From NCBI RefSeq assembly GCF_000004195.4, contig NC_030677.2, positions 196,754,372-196,818,371 of the forward strand: a stretch of 64,000 bases of DNA. Reading direction: 5' to 3'. This DNA is from Xenopus tropicalis (lineage: Eukaryota; Chordata; Amphibia; Anura; Pipidae). Within the stretch, counting starts at the first letter, position 1; each line of letters opens with the position of its first letter. The notes below the pieces were generated by a model. That model was not told where the DNA came from, ran no database searches, and saw nothing but the letters and a program-made list of their open reading frames with translations. The translations under genes were made by a program, and so were the position numbers. Shown here piece after piece: positions 46,637-58,019 of this stretch.

Positions 46637-47235
46637 TTAAAGGAGAAGGAAAGTCAAAACCTATTAAGCACACTATTAAATAGTACTACTATTGCTGTGT
46701 AAAAACGCTATATTCCTGGCTTGCCCAGAGAAAGATTTACAGAGATACACATACTAGAACCTACATACTTGTTTCAGTGAACGGCGGCGCCATCTTGTCC
46801 AGCGTGTCTGTATGGGCTGAAAAGCACAAGCCAGCCCCCCCTCCGCTCCCCGCTCCTGCCACAAAGCCTCCTCCGCTCCCCACTCCTGCCACAAACCCCC
46901 CCAAGCTCCCCGCTCCTGCCACAAACTCTCCGCTGCACCTGCCCCCCCCGCTCCCCCCACCTGCATGTCACAGAGTTCTCCAATGCTGCGTCGCCATGGC
47001 AACCGGACGCTCCTACTGTGTGCACATGCGCCGCCTACAGTAACAAGTGGCCAAGTCTGGAAGGAGCGATGCATTATGGGAATCTTCTCTACACTGCTCA
47101 GCGGTTTTTTTCCTGTTTGGCTTCTGATCTTCTGAACAGGTGAAGTATGGGGAGACTTAAGGGCACTATTGAGAGAACTGAAGGTATGCCTGCAGCTTTA
47201 GATTAACTCTTTATTAGCCTTTCCTTCTCCTTTAA
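46637..47235. mobile_element. TTAA MITE private to duplication copy B
   Basis: AGGAGAAGGAAAG and CTTTCCTTCTCCT inverted ends are flanked by TTAA on both sides (46,637-46,640; 47,232-47,235). Copy A has a single TTAA at the same place (34,550-34,553), a clean empty site. The insertion is exactly at the terminal TTAA of another MITE. The interior includes a GC-rich stretch with three to four copies of a roughly 30-bp unit (CGCTCCCCGCTCCTGCCAC, 46,830-46,950). Confidence 0.85.
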
Positions 47236-48961
47236 GGAAGAACTAAATCCTAAAAATTAATATGAATAAGAATGCCACATTTTATATACAGAAGTTATTA
47301 CGCCAGCCTAAAGTTTCAGCATCTCAATAGCAGCCATGATTTAGGACTTTAAACTTGTCACACAGGGTTACCGTCTTGGAAAGTGCCAGTGACACTGCAC
47401 ATGCTCAGTGGGCTCTGAGCAACTGTTGAAAAGCTGAGCTTAGGGGTCGTCCAAATGATGAAGCAGAAAATGAGGTTGGTCTGTGATATAAGCTCATCAC
47501 CAACCCCCCCCCCACCCCCCCCGGTAAATTTGAAATATTCTATAAATGCCTTTCTTTCCTCACAGTCTCCACTGCCCAATTACCCTTATAAGAACAGGTC
47601 CACCTCCACTCCGCCCATTTCCCTGCTCCACCCATCCATTTCCCCACCCCATCTGCCCATTTCCCCACCCCATGTCCTCATCACTCCCTGCCGGTAAATT
47701 TGTAATACCCTATAAATCCCTTTTTTCCTTACCGGCTCAACTGCCCGATTACCCTTATAAGAACAGACCCACCTCCACTTCGCCCATTTCCCTGCTCAAC
47801 CCATGCATTTCCCCACTCTACATCTTTATCACCCCCCTGCCAGTAAATTTATAATACCCTATAAATCCCTTTTTTCCTTACTGGCTCCACTGCCCAATTA
47901 CCCTTATAAGAACAGGCCCACTCCACTCTCCCCATTTTCCGGCTCCACCCACCCATTTCCCCACCTCATCTGCCCATTCCCCACCCCATCTGCCCATTCC
48001 CCACCCCATCTGCCCATTCCCCACCCCATCTGCCCATTCCCCACCCCATCTGTCGATTTCCCTACCCTATAATCGTCATCATTGCACCCCCAAGTGGTCT
48101 CATTGCTGGCCCCACCCGAACCCTATTGTTGCACAGAAATCATTGTAGTCTGCAGCAGGCATTAAAAATTGGACAGCCATGTTGGGCATGTATCTACACA
48201 TAAATAACTAACTTTGCACCGTGCAATCTTGGTGATGCTTATGGAGGTCCCAGTTGGATCAATAAGCAGCTGAAGTACCAAATGCAGCGCCACCAATGCA
48301 CAGACTCGTTACAGCTACACACAGAGACTTATCAATTACTGGAAATTGATAAACATGGATTTAAAAGGTAGAAAAAAAACCAGCCCTCCTATATTTTTAA
48401 ACGTTTGCATTTTTGGCATTGGCTAATGTTTACAGGCTAGGCTGGTAAAATACCAGACAGGTGCAACATTACCCACTATGACAACAGAATTACCACCACC
48501 TCCCCTTTAAACCAGACATAGGGGGTTATGTAATAAAAGGCGCTAAGTTTGCCCAGGAGCAGTAACCCATAGCAACCAAACAGCAAGTAGAATTTACTGG
48601 TCACCTGTTTAAAAGCAAACATCTTATTGGTTGCTATTGGTTACTGCCCCTGGGCAAACTTAGTGCCTTTTATTACATGTGGGGGATAATAGTATATATT
48701 TACCTTGCATGGCTTATTAGCGGATATACTGCATATAGCAGGGCACATACCGGGTAGCCACAGGGAGAGCTGCTAACTTTTCTGGGGGAAAAATGCCGGC
48801 CTTCCTATAGTTTTATGTTTGTTTCCCTATTAATAATATTGGCATCAAGCACCTTTTTACTGTCCAGGCTGGTAAAATACATACAGTCCAGGTGGTAAGC
48901 CAAACCCCAGAGAGCTTGGATCTATAGGAGTGGAAATTCTAATATCAGAGCTAATATTCAC

Positions 48962-49052
48962 CCTCTCGTAGGTGTCGGTTCATCTCAGAGGCCTGTTGTT
49001 CTGTCAGCAGAATGTACTGGAACAGAGAATCCAAACTCCTTGTGATGTCTCC
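48962..49052 (-). CDS. Coiled-coil gene B, exon D, copy B
   Basis: This is the duplicate of the exon at 36,856, with the same protein sequence and splice sites. It comes first in transcription order. Because the next exon in this copy carries a stop, its use would require an unusual splice. It may be a non-functional remnant or an alternative first segment. Confidence 0.45.
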
Positions 49053-49451
49053 CTATATCTCCTGCCCCTTCTTATAATCTAATGTTCCCCTTCACAGCAA
49101 CAAAATGTCTGACAGGATTCAGGCCTGGGCCCTCCCACTGGCTTAGCTAGGCCTCGTTGCCAGGGCAACACACAGCAAACATCAACTAAACTGCAGGGAA
49201 ACTGCACATTTGTATATTTTTATTGATATAGCATGAATACTTTCATTTTGTAACAAAAGAATCAAGTTTGTTTTCCCAGTGATTAAATTTACCAATTTAT
49301 TGGTAGTCTCTCCAAACAAAACTCCTCCTCTTATAAGGATTTATATTTGGGGTCCCTGATGTGTCTGTATCAATAAAGTTAGGCTGTGCCTATATAAATA
49401 GGCGAGGTGCTTCTATAGCCATGTGTGCCTGCCATGTCTATATATGTATAT

Positions 49452-50543
49452 GGGCCTGATTCACTAAAGGGCGATAAAAATTATCGCATGCTTTTTCGCG
49501 TTAAAAAACGCAAAATAACTTGCGCGCGATTCACCATAGTATTATCGCGTGCGAAAAATCGCCATTTTCACATGGGGTATTTCTCGCACTAGTTTTACCG
49601 TTTTGCGTTAATTTCCGCGCTGAAAAGAATACGATCGCATGATTCACTATAACTTTTGCGCGCTAAATATCGCATTTGGCTATACGAAAATTAACACCTA
49701 CTACAGGCAGGCGAAAAATTATACAAAAGTACAGTAAATGATTTTTTGCAATAAAATATGGACTTACAGTGTTATTTATTCAAGTCTGTGTTGGCCCCAG
49801 AGTGACGCAGCCGCCAGTTTGCAGCGAAATGTTCATTTTTAATACAGTAATTTTCCACAAGTATTGGCGTGTATGGCTAACATGGCGTGCGTTCATTTGC
49901 GCAACTATTTCTATTTGGCTACAAGTGATGAAATGTTTCGCCAGGCATGGATTCGCAGCGAATTTTTGGACATGCGTTGAATTTTTTCGCGGCGGATTTT
50001 TTCATGCGTTTCGCAAAACAATCCGCCAATGGCAAAACGCATGAAAAAATTCGCCACGCAAAAATTCAACGCATGTCCAAAAATTGATACAAGTGTCAAA
50101 AAATAATAGTCACGGGCAACAATTTTTTCGCCCGCACAACATTTTTGCCGTTTCGGGGATCTTTCGAAAGATTTGCTAATTTTTCACTAAAGAAACCAGA
50201 ACACATTTGCTCATCACTAGTGGCTACTATTTATAAGCATCTACTATTTATATGTGGCTAATATTTATATACACCATTTATATGCTTCGACAATTTTTAT
50301 CCACTATTTCTATGCTACCATTCATATTCGGCGATTATTCGCGTAATTTAGCCCATGTACAGGCAAATACCGCATTGAAATAGTCTTTCGCGAGTTAAAT
50401 AACGCTTGCAATATCGCGCGTAAAAAAGCGCGAGTATGCTTATAGTGAATCGTGCGAAAAATCGCCAAAATTAAGCGGCGGTAAAAATTTTAGCGCACAA
50501 TAAGAATAGCGCACGTTTTATCGCCCTTTAGTGAATCAGGCCC
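49452..50543. mobile_element. Large MITE (1.09 kb), GGGCCTGATTCACTAAAGGGCG ends
   Basis: GGGCCTGATTCACTAAAGGG and its complement at 50,524-50,543 are terminal inverted repeats, flanked by TATAT on both sides. Subterminal regions are also inverted (GATAAAAATTATCGC and related). A central palindrome at 49,968-50,092 (GGACATGCGTTGAATTTTT and complement) suggests a second element nested inside. It has no coding capacity. Confidence 0.82.
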
Positions 50544-50689
50544 TATATGTACAACTTACAGTCAATGCACTCAGGTAGGCAGGAGGAAAGCCAATTAAAA
50601 ATGACATGTGATTAATTATTTAGCTGTAGACTTATGAAAGCAAAACTCTGATTGGCTGCTATGGGCTTACTACACCAGTGCATAATGTA

Positions 50690-50825
50690 AGAGTGTTGAT
50701 TGGCTGTTTAGGGTGGGGCCAAGTGTTTGCAGGTAGCAGCAGTGCCGATATAAAAGCTCAGGTGTCTGCCTCTTGTCTGGTCTCTGAGTGCAGGTTGGTT
50801 ATTGAAGAGGAGAGGCCAGAGCAGG
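50690..50825 (+). promoter_or_regulatory. TATA promoter with short 5' exon and GTAAGT donor
   Basis: Arranged at conventional spacing: ATTGG (inverted CCAAT) at 50,699, GGGTGGGGCC (KLF/GC-type box) at 50,711, TATAAAA at 50,749-50,755, a pyrimidine-rich probable start near 50,780, a short leader, and a strong donor GCAGG|GTAAGTA after 50,825. The order and distances match a TATA-type RNA polymerase II promoter. Which gene it drives is unknown. tars1 begins 7.4 kb downstream on the same strand but has its own promoter. Confidence 0.5.
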
Positions 50826-51029
50826 GTAAGTACATATGCTATAATGCTGCTTGGGTTTCTTGTAACTTATGTGCTGGCCTGGAGTCTTAATTGGCCTTGC
50901 CTCATATTGCCCCTCCTATGGGTACTGAAGAGAAAACGAGTGTGCCTTAAGGAGCTATGAATGAGCCTATCTATACACAGTGCACTGTGCTCTTTTAAAT
51001 TATAGATGCCAAACTGTCCCTCCCCTGTG

Positions 51030-51090
51030 CCAATATAATGACTATGGCATCTTACAGAAGCCCCCCCTGCATTTACCAGATTCTGCACAG
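51030..51090. repeat. Solitary relic of the 82-bp minisatellite unit
   Basis: CCAATATAATGACTATGGCA, TCTTACAGAAGCCCCCCCTG and CATTTACCAG align with the array unit (CCAATAAATAGTGACTG, GGCACCTTACAGCCCCCCTG, GCATTCCCAG). It is a single divergent copy. Confidence 0.6.
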
Positions 51091-51369
51091 TCTGATAATC
51101 TGTAATAAAAGTTGGAGTGAGTTGGGTGGAGAATGTATAAATCATAAACTCATTTCTGTTTCTGATACATGGAGCAGGCTACACTTGTTTCTGTGTTGCA
51201 ATGTGCTTTTCTTCCCTTGCCTTTTACATGTCAGATGAGTTGGTGAGAAATCTGGTTTGAGCTTTTAAGCAGTTCTGGTTTGGCTTGGGCTCCTCAAGCT
51301 GTTCTGCTGCAAAAACTGGACTTTTTTCAACAAGGAAGTAAAAAAAATGTAATGAAATATTTTTCATAG

Positions 51370-51528
51370 AACGATCAACGGAGCATCAGGATCACTGCAA
51401 TGGTCATCCAAGCACTTGCCTCCTACATGAAACATAACACACAGAAATGTACTGGGATTAGGGAAAAAAGCAAACGAAATACTAGAAATTATTTAAGTCT
51501 TGACTTCCTGCTGAAGGTTACTGTTTGA
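51370..51528 (+). CDS. Possible coding exon downstream of the TATA promoter (42 codons)
   Basis: After an acceptor-like TTTTTCATAG the sequence is open for 52 codons. An ATG at 51,400 gives MVIQALASYMKHNTQKCTGI, then REKSKRNTRNYLSLDFLLKV, and a stop at 51,526-51,528. A weak donor GAAG|GTTACT lies near the end. Together with the 5' exon at 50,690-50,825 it would form a two-exon transcript with a 540-base intron. The frame is short and has no recognised domain, so chance is a real alternative. Confidence 0.25.
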   Translation, partial: NDQRSIRITAMVIQALASYMKHNTQKCTGIREKSKRNTRNYLSLDFLLKVTV

Positions 51529-51529
51529 A

Positions 51530-53160
51530 TAAGAGACAAGCAGAACAGTACAGAGATTAGTGGGTATAATATATAGGGGCAGGCTTTTAGAGAATCCCAT
51601 TTGCTACTGGCATCTGTCATTGACTTATATATGATCTAGCTGGCGCATGTTCGTGGTCAGAATTGCTGTGGTTTCGTTACATGACAAATCGCAACAAATT
51701 TGTCTTTCGTGACAAAATCGAGTTTTCGACAATAAAAATCTGCAACAGAAAAAATCAAGAAAAAGCCCTTTAATGTTGGTTGTGAAGGCTGATGGGAAGG
51801 GAATGGGAGGGCTTACAGACACTGATATATACCCTGCCCTCACAGCTCAAGCTATTCTTCTACTTTTACCTAGACACCGGCTTGGAGAGTGATTTTCCCT
51901 CCACCCCCTCTAATATTGTCATGGAATACCATGGGGTTGTTAGCTGCCCCCCTTCACATTAGCGGGGCTGGGGTGGATTGAATAATTTACCTTCCTGGAC
52001 TGTAACGTGAAGAAAAAATGGTTAATATGTGAATGTACCGATTATGCAATAAAATAAGTTTTTATTAATGATAATTTGGTCGATTTGAATTTCTCTGACA
52101 AACCCCAAATAAACCCTATGGCCTTTCCACCATATTCTTTGTCTCCGAGGTTTTTTTTAATTTAGTTTTATTTTTGTTAGAATTTCAGCTCTTTAAGTTA
52201 CCAGGAGTGGCTTATTGCAGTAAGAGCACAGTATGGGGGATCAAACACTGCAATAAACACAGTTATTATACAATTATACACAGTTAGAAAAGATTAAGTG
52301 CCATACGTCGAGTAATAGTTGGGGAAAAGATCCTTGTCCCTTAGAACTTACAGTCTAAATAAGTGGGTAAACTATGTTTTTTGAAACTGATGATGTTGTG
52401 TCACAGCCCCATTTGGCCAAGCAGTATTTCTTCTTTCCTGGATTTAACATTTTTCTAGAATCTACACATCCATCTTGACGTGGTCCCCTGAGAAATGTTA
52501 AATCGGGGTTCTACTGTGGTTATAATGTTAGCCATTCCTTTAGCACATAAATATATTATACTCCGAAAATCACATGCTGCAGATGGCACTCACTGCTAGG
52601 GGGTAACCTGTAAATACCCATTATTGCTACACAAATAACACAAAACATAGTCATATTAGCAAAAGTTTTTTTCAACACACATTAGCATAACCCTTTTTTG
52701 TGACCATATCATTATTTGCCTTTGCGGGATCCTTGAAGCTGTTCATTCAGGAGCAGTTTGGGGCTGAATTCCATGTGTATCATAAAGAAACTTTGGACTG
52801 TGTATAAGGAGCATTCAATGTGCATAAGTGCAAAGGACACAGATATTCAAGCCTCTTCTATTGGGAGTGCTTAAGGGATCACTGATGGTTCTTTAATAAA
52901 TGAGCTGAAGCAGTAAATCATTTCAAGATGGAAAGTTTTAGAAAACCATAAATGTCATGAATAGAACTTGGTCAGAACACAATCATTAATCAAGTCGGTA
53001 TTCCTGAGGCACAGATGCAATTCCTTATTCCATTTTCTATTTTGGTTCTTGAAAATCAGTTTTTTAATAGCTTTGCAACCACTCCTGAGAGGAAAATGTA
53101 ACTTGCACTGTTACATTTATGTTTTTGAGTTGCTTTTTTATTTCTGACTTTTTGTTAAGG
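51530..53160. other. No gene recognised (51.5-53.2 kb)
   Basis: AT-rich unique sequence with one weak dispersed-repeat relic (52,195-52,370). No exon with matching splice sites was found. Confidence 0.5.
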
Positions 53161-53385
53161 TAACTGCCCGAAGCTCAAAAGGCATTGGCTATCTTACCCT
53201 TAGTAACCCTCCTCCATCCTTCAGTTCTGAATGTTCTCATCTTCTTGCCACTTATACCCTGATGCCTTGATCCTATGCCCCTTTTATTACTCTGTGCTGA
53301 TGTTTTTACTCCAGTGCTTACTCATGTATTCAATTCCTCCCCTCTTCTTTTACACAGGCCGGTGTCAAGCTAGTTCTTTAACTAA

Positions 53386-53592
53386 AGGTGGCCATACACG
53401 GCCGATTCTAGCTGCCGATATCGGTCCCTTAGACCGATTCGTTGATGCGGTCCCCGATCCGACTTCTCCTATACCCGTTGTTCTAATTTGATCATTTGAC
53501 CCCAGGGCCAAACAACCGAATTAGCCTGGATTCGCCCGATATTGCCCACCCGATGTCGCCAAGTGAGCAGATCTCAAGGTGTATGGCCACCT
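53386..53592. mobile_element. Harbinger-like MITE, AGGTGGCCATACA ends
   Basis: AGGTGGCCATACACGG and GTGTATGGCCACCT are inverted ends, flanked by TAA on both sides (53,383-53,385; 53,593-53,595). A three-base TWA duplication fits PIF/Harbinger. It interrupts a decayed L2-like LINE: SKLIEPLVYS-type sequence follows at about 53,600-53,680. Confidence 0.65.
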
Positions 53593-54989
53593 TAAGGCCA
53601 AGCTCTGTTCTACCATTAGCCTCAAAACTCATTGAGCCGCTTGTCTACTCTTGTATGAATAACCTTTGATCCCAGCCTTACAGAAAAACCCTCATGTACA
53701 TTTGCAAACAATCTCCAAATCTCTCTGCTGTTGATACACTCAATCATTCCATTTGGGCAGGCACATGCATAGTCGGCTTTTTGAATCTAACTGAAGGCAA
53801 AAGAAGCCAAAAAAGACGGTGACTATGAGCTTCTACAGAAATACCCTGGGGTTGTGCAGTTTTAGTGAACAGGAGCACCGGAGCCCGGGTATTAGGCAAA
53901 CAGTTACAATCCCTGAGGGATGCCTAACATTTTGGCACCCAAGTGATTATGCCTTAAGTTCTCCTTTAACCTGAAGCTCTTTCCCTAAGCAATGATGGAA
54001 GCCCAATATGAAGCAGGGATATCAAAAGATTATATTGAGAATTTGAGATTGATATGATTATTTGAATTCATAACATACCACTTTTACATTTACTGTGGAA
54101 TTCCAGAAAAAGTGCATTAATTAACTTAACGTAAAAGTTGTTAGTACAGAGGGTCAGGCTGAGACTGGCCTGTACTATAAAACCCACCGAAGGGATCATT
54201 TGTTGAGACTGGATAGTTTTCCAACCCCAAATACCATTAGGATATACCAAAGGTCAATTTTTAACAATTAGAAGAACTGCACCTAGCGAATAGAGATGCG
54301 GATATCGTTACACAAGTTTTACATTTCTGGCCTGTCTTGCAAAAGGAACCCCATGATAGGGAAGTTCTGAAAAAGACCTCTGTTGTTCCTGTATAGAAAT
54401 GACCGGTCAGAACTAATATTAATAGCTCTAGGCATGAGACAAGATTTCTAGGGCGACTTTAAAATGGGACCATTCTTTGTCTTGGTTGTGGGTGCTAAAA
54501 CACCATCATAAAAGGGGATTGGAAAATGCACACACAGAAAGAAAATAAAATAAAATACCCATAATAAGCCATTTTACACGTAACACTGAATCATGATCTA
54601 TGGTCTTAAGAACCCATGTGACGTTATGTATGTTGGGCAGAGAAGTAGAGGAAAAGTCTATAAAGCAGACATTAACCACGCATGATGGTTTATTTGCATT
54701 ATCATCTATACACCTGGTTACACTGTGGAGCGGATGCTCTTGTTGGTTGATTTGGGTTTAAACATTCACTTGCTATGTCTGTAAAATTCACCAGTGTGTT
54801 GTGGTATGCTTTCTAAGCGACTATTGATTTTGTGTACCCCCCAGAAGTATCTGACTGGAGATGGCACTAAAAACCAAAGATGTGATTTATGAATAATGTA
54901 GAAAGTAAGTGATTATTGAGCATCTGGTTTTTGCCCACCACATTCAACTGCTTAAACCAAAGTTTCCAATGACTATCAGTCAGCCAAAT

Positions 54990-55430
54990 GCAATTACCCA
55001 ATATAATCTGTCTCAACCTCTCAGCTGTTTTTGACACAGAGGATCATCAGCTGCTCTGTGACATCCTACTCTCTCTTGGCATACAGGGTAGTGTACTTCT
55101 TGGGTCCAGTCATACCTGCTTAACTGCTCCCTGTAGGTCTCTTTCCTAGATGAAGCCTCTACATTACTACAGCTCTACTTATCGTAAAGGAACCCACCCC
55201 CCCATTCACAGCCGGGAAACTACCAAAATACTGGTCAACTCATGAACCATCTCCCCACAAGTATTTATTTGCTTTCCCCCTCTCTATAATTGATCCAAAG
55301 TGCTGCAGTAAGAGCTACCTCATTCATCCATCAACCAACCTTTGCTGCTCTTGTCTGTGAATCGCCAAACTCGCTACTTACACATTCTTTTAAACTGAAA
55401 ATCCTGATCCTTATTTATAAAGTTCTTTTT
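54990..55430 (+). mobile_element. Decayed L2/CR1-like LINE fragment
   Basis: Translation at 55,012-55,090 gives NLSAVFDTEDHQLLCDILLS followed by LGIQGS, a recognisable form of the DLSAAFDTVDH reverse-transcriptase motif of L2-type LINEs. Later pieces (near 55,296-55,370) resemble the C-terminal part. Frameshifts and stops throughout show it is old. Confidence 0.65.
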
Positions 55431-55559
55431 CATAAAAACCCAGCTTGCGTCATGAACATTATCTAGATGTAACAATAGCATTAACGGGTGTTAAAAAATC
55501 TTGTTATGATGAGGATCATATCACCCTCACCCTGAAGGTCTGTGATCGGTTTGGCCTTA

Positions 55560-55860
55560 AGGTGGCCATACAGGTTCAGATTTTAGGCTTCTTCCGAAGA
55601 ACGTTTGGATATCGATTGTACGTTTAAATGCAACGATCCATTGTAGATCCCCCAAGGATATCGCACGATACACAATACATTCACAGACTCTTTTAGTTCG
55701 AGACTTAATTTTCTTACCATGGCGATCAATCGCTTAGTCGGCCAGGTTAGAAAATTAGACAATAATCCCGAACCAACACACAAAACCAGGTTTTGTACAA
55801 TTTTATCGGTACGTGTAGGCCAATCAGATCAGCCCGATATCAACCAGATCAAGGTGGTGA
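55560..55860. mobile_element. Degenerate Harbinger-like MITE (AGGTGGCCATACA family)
   Basis: The left end AGGTGGCCATACAGGTT follows TTA. The interior has CGATCAATCGCTTAGTCGGC and GCCCGATATCAACCAG typical of the family. The right end is eroded and its position is approximate. Confidence 0.5.
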
Positions 55861-56716
55861 TATTGGTGAAAGATCCAATTGTTTGGCAACCCCTACGGCT
55901 GTGGTGGGATACTGACCCCCAGTGAAATCATTCTATACCCAAAAATTAGGGAATAAGGCATTTTTCACACAACTTTCTCCTAAGGAAGCGCGTCGTTTAG
56001 CACTTGCAACGCGTTGAGCTTTGGTTTTATGACTCCGGTCTCATGTGGACACACTGTCATTTTGTTTTTTGGTTTGCTCACTTTGCACAGTTGGTGATTT
56101 GTCCATTTGTATTTGTACATATTACACTATATGTTGTTAGTTTTATTTTTCATGCACTTCCAGTCACATTTGTGCACATATTTGAGGCCCATCCAAGGGG
56201 GTTTTTTTCACGAGGAAGCAGCAAACAACCTTATAAACTACAAAACTGAGAATTTTATTCAAGATACACCACCAAGAGTGCAGAGTATTGTTTTTTATAA
56301 AAAACCTTTATTTTTCACAAAACTGCTTATCAATTATTGACCTGCTAGGCCGGCTCCAGTCTCAATAGCTGCTTCCCTTATAGTTACCCACAGTTTAAGG
56401 ATCACCATTACAGCAGCAATAGGGGTTCCCATATAATAGGGGCCGGTAATGGCATTCTGTGTAGTTCAACACCAGGAGACCCACAGGCCGGACAACTTGT
56501 ACTTTTTCTGAAAATATCTAACGACTATCACACAGCGTATTATTGAACTATTAGCTTGTCTTCTTTATATACGTGGCCCTATAAACCTGGGGCCCACTGC
56601 AAATGCCCTTTCAGCCCATCACTGCAGTTTTCAGTCTCCTAAAGAGCTTTGTCAGCGGCTTAGCCCACTGGGTGCGGCTGTTCCCAAGCAGGAGCCACTG
56701 CCCCGTCACACCAGGA

Positions 56717-57873
56717 CATACCCCCCAACTGTCCCGCTTTTTGCGGGACAGTCCCGGTTTTTACAGCGTGTCCCGCTGTCCCAGATTGTTCAATGAATGT
56801 CCCGCATTACGGAAATGCAGAACATTCATTAAACTATCCAGGCCATCGGGATGCGCTGGCTGCAGCCAAGCCGCTCCGACTCCATCTCTTCTTGCGGCTC
56901 CTGCTTCCTATTCGGCTCCTCGTACGGCGGCGACAGGTCCTTTTATAAGGTTGCGCCCGTGCGTACATGTCGCCGCCGTACGAGGAGCTGAATAAGGAGC
57001 AGGAGCCACAAGAAGTCTATGTGGGGAACTATGTATGGGGGGAATTTTCTATTGGAGGTACTCTCTATGTTGGCAATTGGGAAGCTACTGTGTATGGGGG
57101 GCACTGTATAAGGAGGGCTACTGTGTATGGAGGGACTGTGCATGGGGGCACTGTATGGGGGGGCACTGTTTAAGGAGGGCTACTGTGTATGGGGGGCACT
57201 GTGTATGGGGGGAACTGTGTATGGGGGACACTGTATGGGGGGCACTGTGTAAGGAGGGCTACTGTGTATGGGGGGCACTGTGTATGGGGGGTACTGTGTA
57301 TGGGGGGGACACTGTGTATGGGGGCACTGTGTATGGGGGCACTGTGTATGGGGGCACTGTGTATGGGGGTTACTGTGCATGGGGGCACTGTATGGGGGGG
57401 CACTGTGTAAGGAGGGCTACTGTGTATGGGGGGCACTGTGTATGTGGGAACTGTGTATGGGGGAACTGAGTATGGGGGACACTGTATGGGGGGGCACTGT
57501 GTAAGGAGGGCTACTGTGTATGGGGGGTACTGTGTATGGGGGAACTTTCTATGGGGGCATTGTGTATGGAGGGTACTTTCTATGGGGGCACTGTGTATGG
57601 GGGCTACTGTCTGTGGGGCAATTGAGGGCATGGTCTATGGGGTCAATTGGGGGCACTGTCTATGGGGGGTACTGTCTATGGGGGCAAATGGGGCACTGTG
57701 TATGGGGGGCACTGTCTATGGGGGTGCTGTCTATTGGGCCATCAGGGGCACTATTTTAACTAATTTAAAAATGAATTTTAAAAATGGGGTGTGGCAATTG
57801 GGGCATGGCCACAAAGTGGGCATGGTTAAAAAATGTTGTCCCTCTTTTCATTTTTCAAATGTTGGGAGGTATG
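56717..57873. mobile_element. 1.16-kb transposable element, CATACCYCCCAAC ends, carrying a G-rich minisatellite
   Basis: The left CATACCCCCCAACTGTCCCG and right GTTGGGAGGTATG are inverted ends (12 of 13 bases), and CCAGGA directly flanks both sides. Near the left end a 45-50 bp hairpin (56,889-56,942 with 56,967-57,015; CCTCGTACGGCGGCGACA and complement) surrounds a short loop. It lies 0.3 kb upstream of the tars1 promoter region. The class is not assigned. Confidence 0.7.
57035..57745. repeat. G-rich minisatellite, unit about 15-18 bp
   Basis: Repeats of CACTGTGTATGGGGG with variants (TACTGTGTATGG, CACTGTCTATGG, AAGGAGGGCTACTG). A longer unit of about 70-75 bp, marked by AAGGAGGGCTACTGTG, recurs at 57,110, 57,172, 57,251, 57,411 and 57,503. 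G runs every 15 bases favour quadruplex formation on the plus strand. Open frames on both strands (MGGTVYGG and HTQCPP types) are repeat artefacts. Confidence 0.9.
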
Positions 57874-58019
57874 CCAGGATGCTGCTGATAAACTAAACTC
57901 AATAGACGTGTGAAAACACGGAAACGAAACCGCCTGAATGAACATGTGGAACTTGTCACTCCAGTGTCATAACTGAGCGCCGACGTTCTTGGGAGGCGCG
58001 GATAACTGACACCCATTCT

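Larger units (their letters stand above)
46015..49290. repeat. Segmental duplication, copy B
   Basis: Collinear with 33,860-37,135, it contains the second copies of exons K and D. Private changes are a TTAA MITE insertion at 46,637, a G run at 46,117-46,134, truncation of the AAAGGAGAAC MITE at about 47,499, and a complete GGCGCTAAGTTTGCCCAGG MITE at 48,523-48,680 whose right arm is missing in copy A. Confidence 0.85.

Noticed and set aside
57035..57896. Glycine/tyrosine-rich and histidine/proline-rich frames resembling structural proteins
   Set aside because: Both strands of the G-rich minisatellite stay open. No splice sites or start context separate them from repeat.
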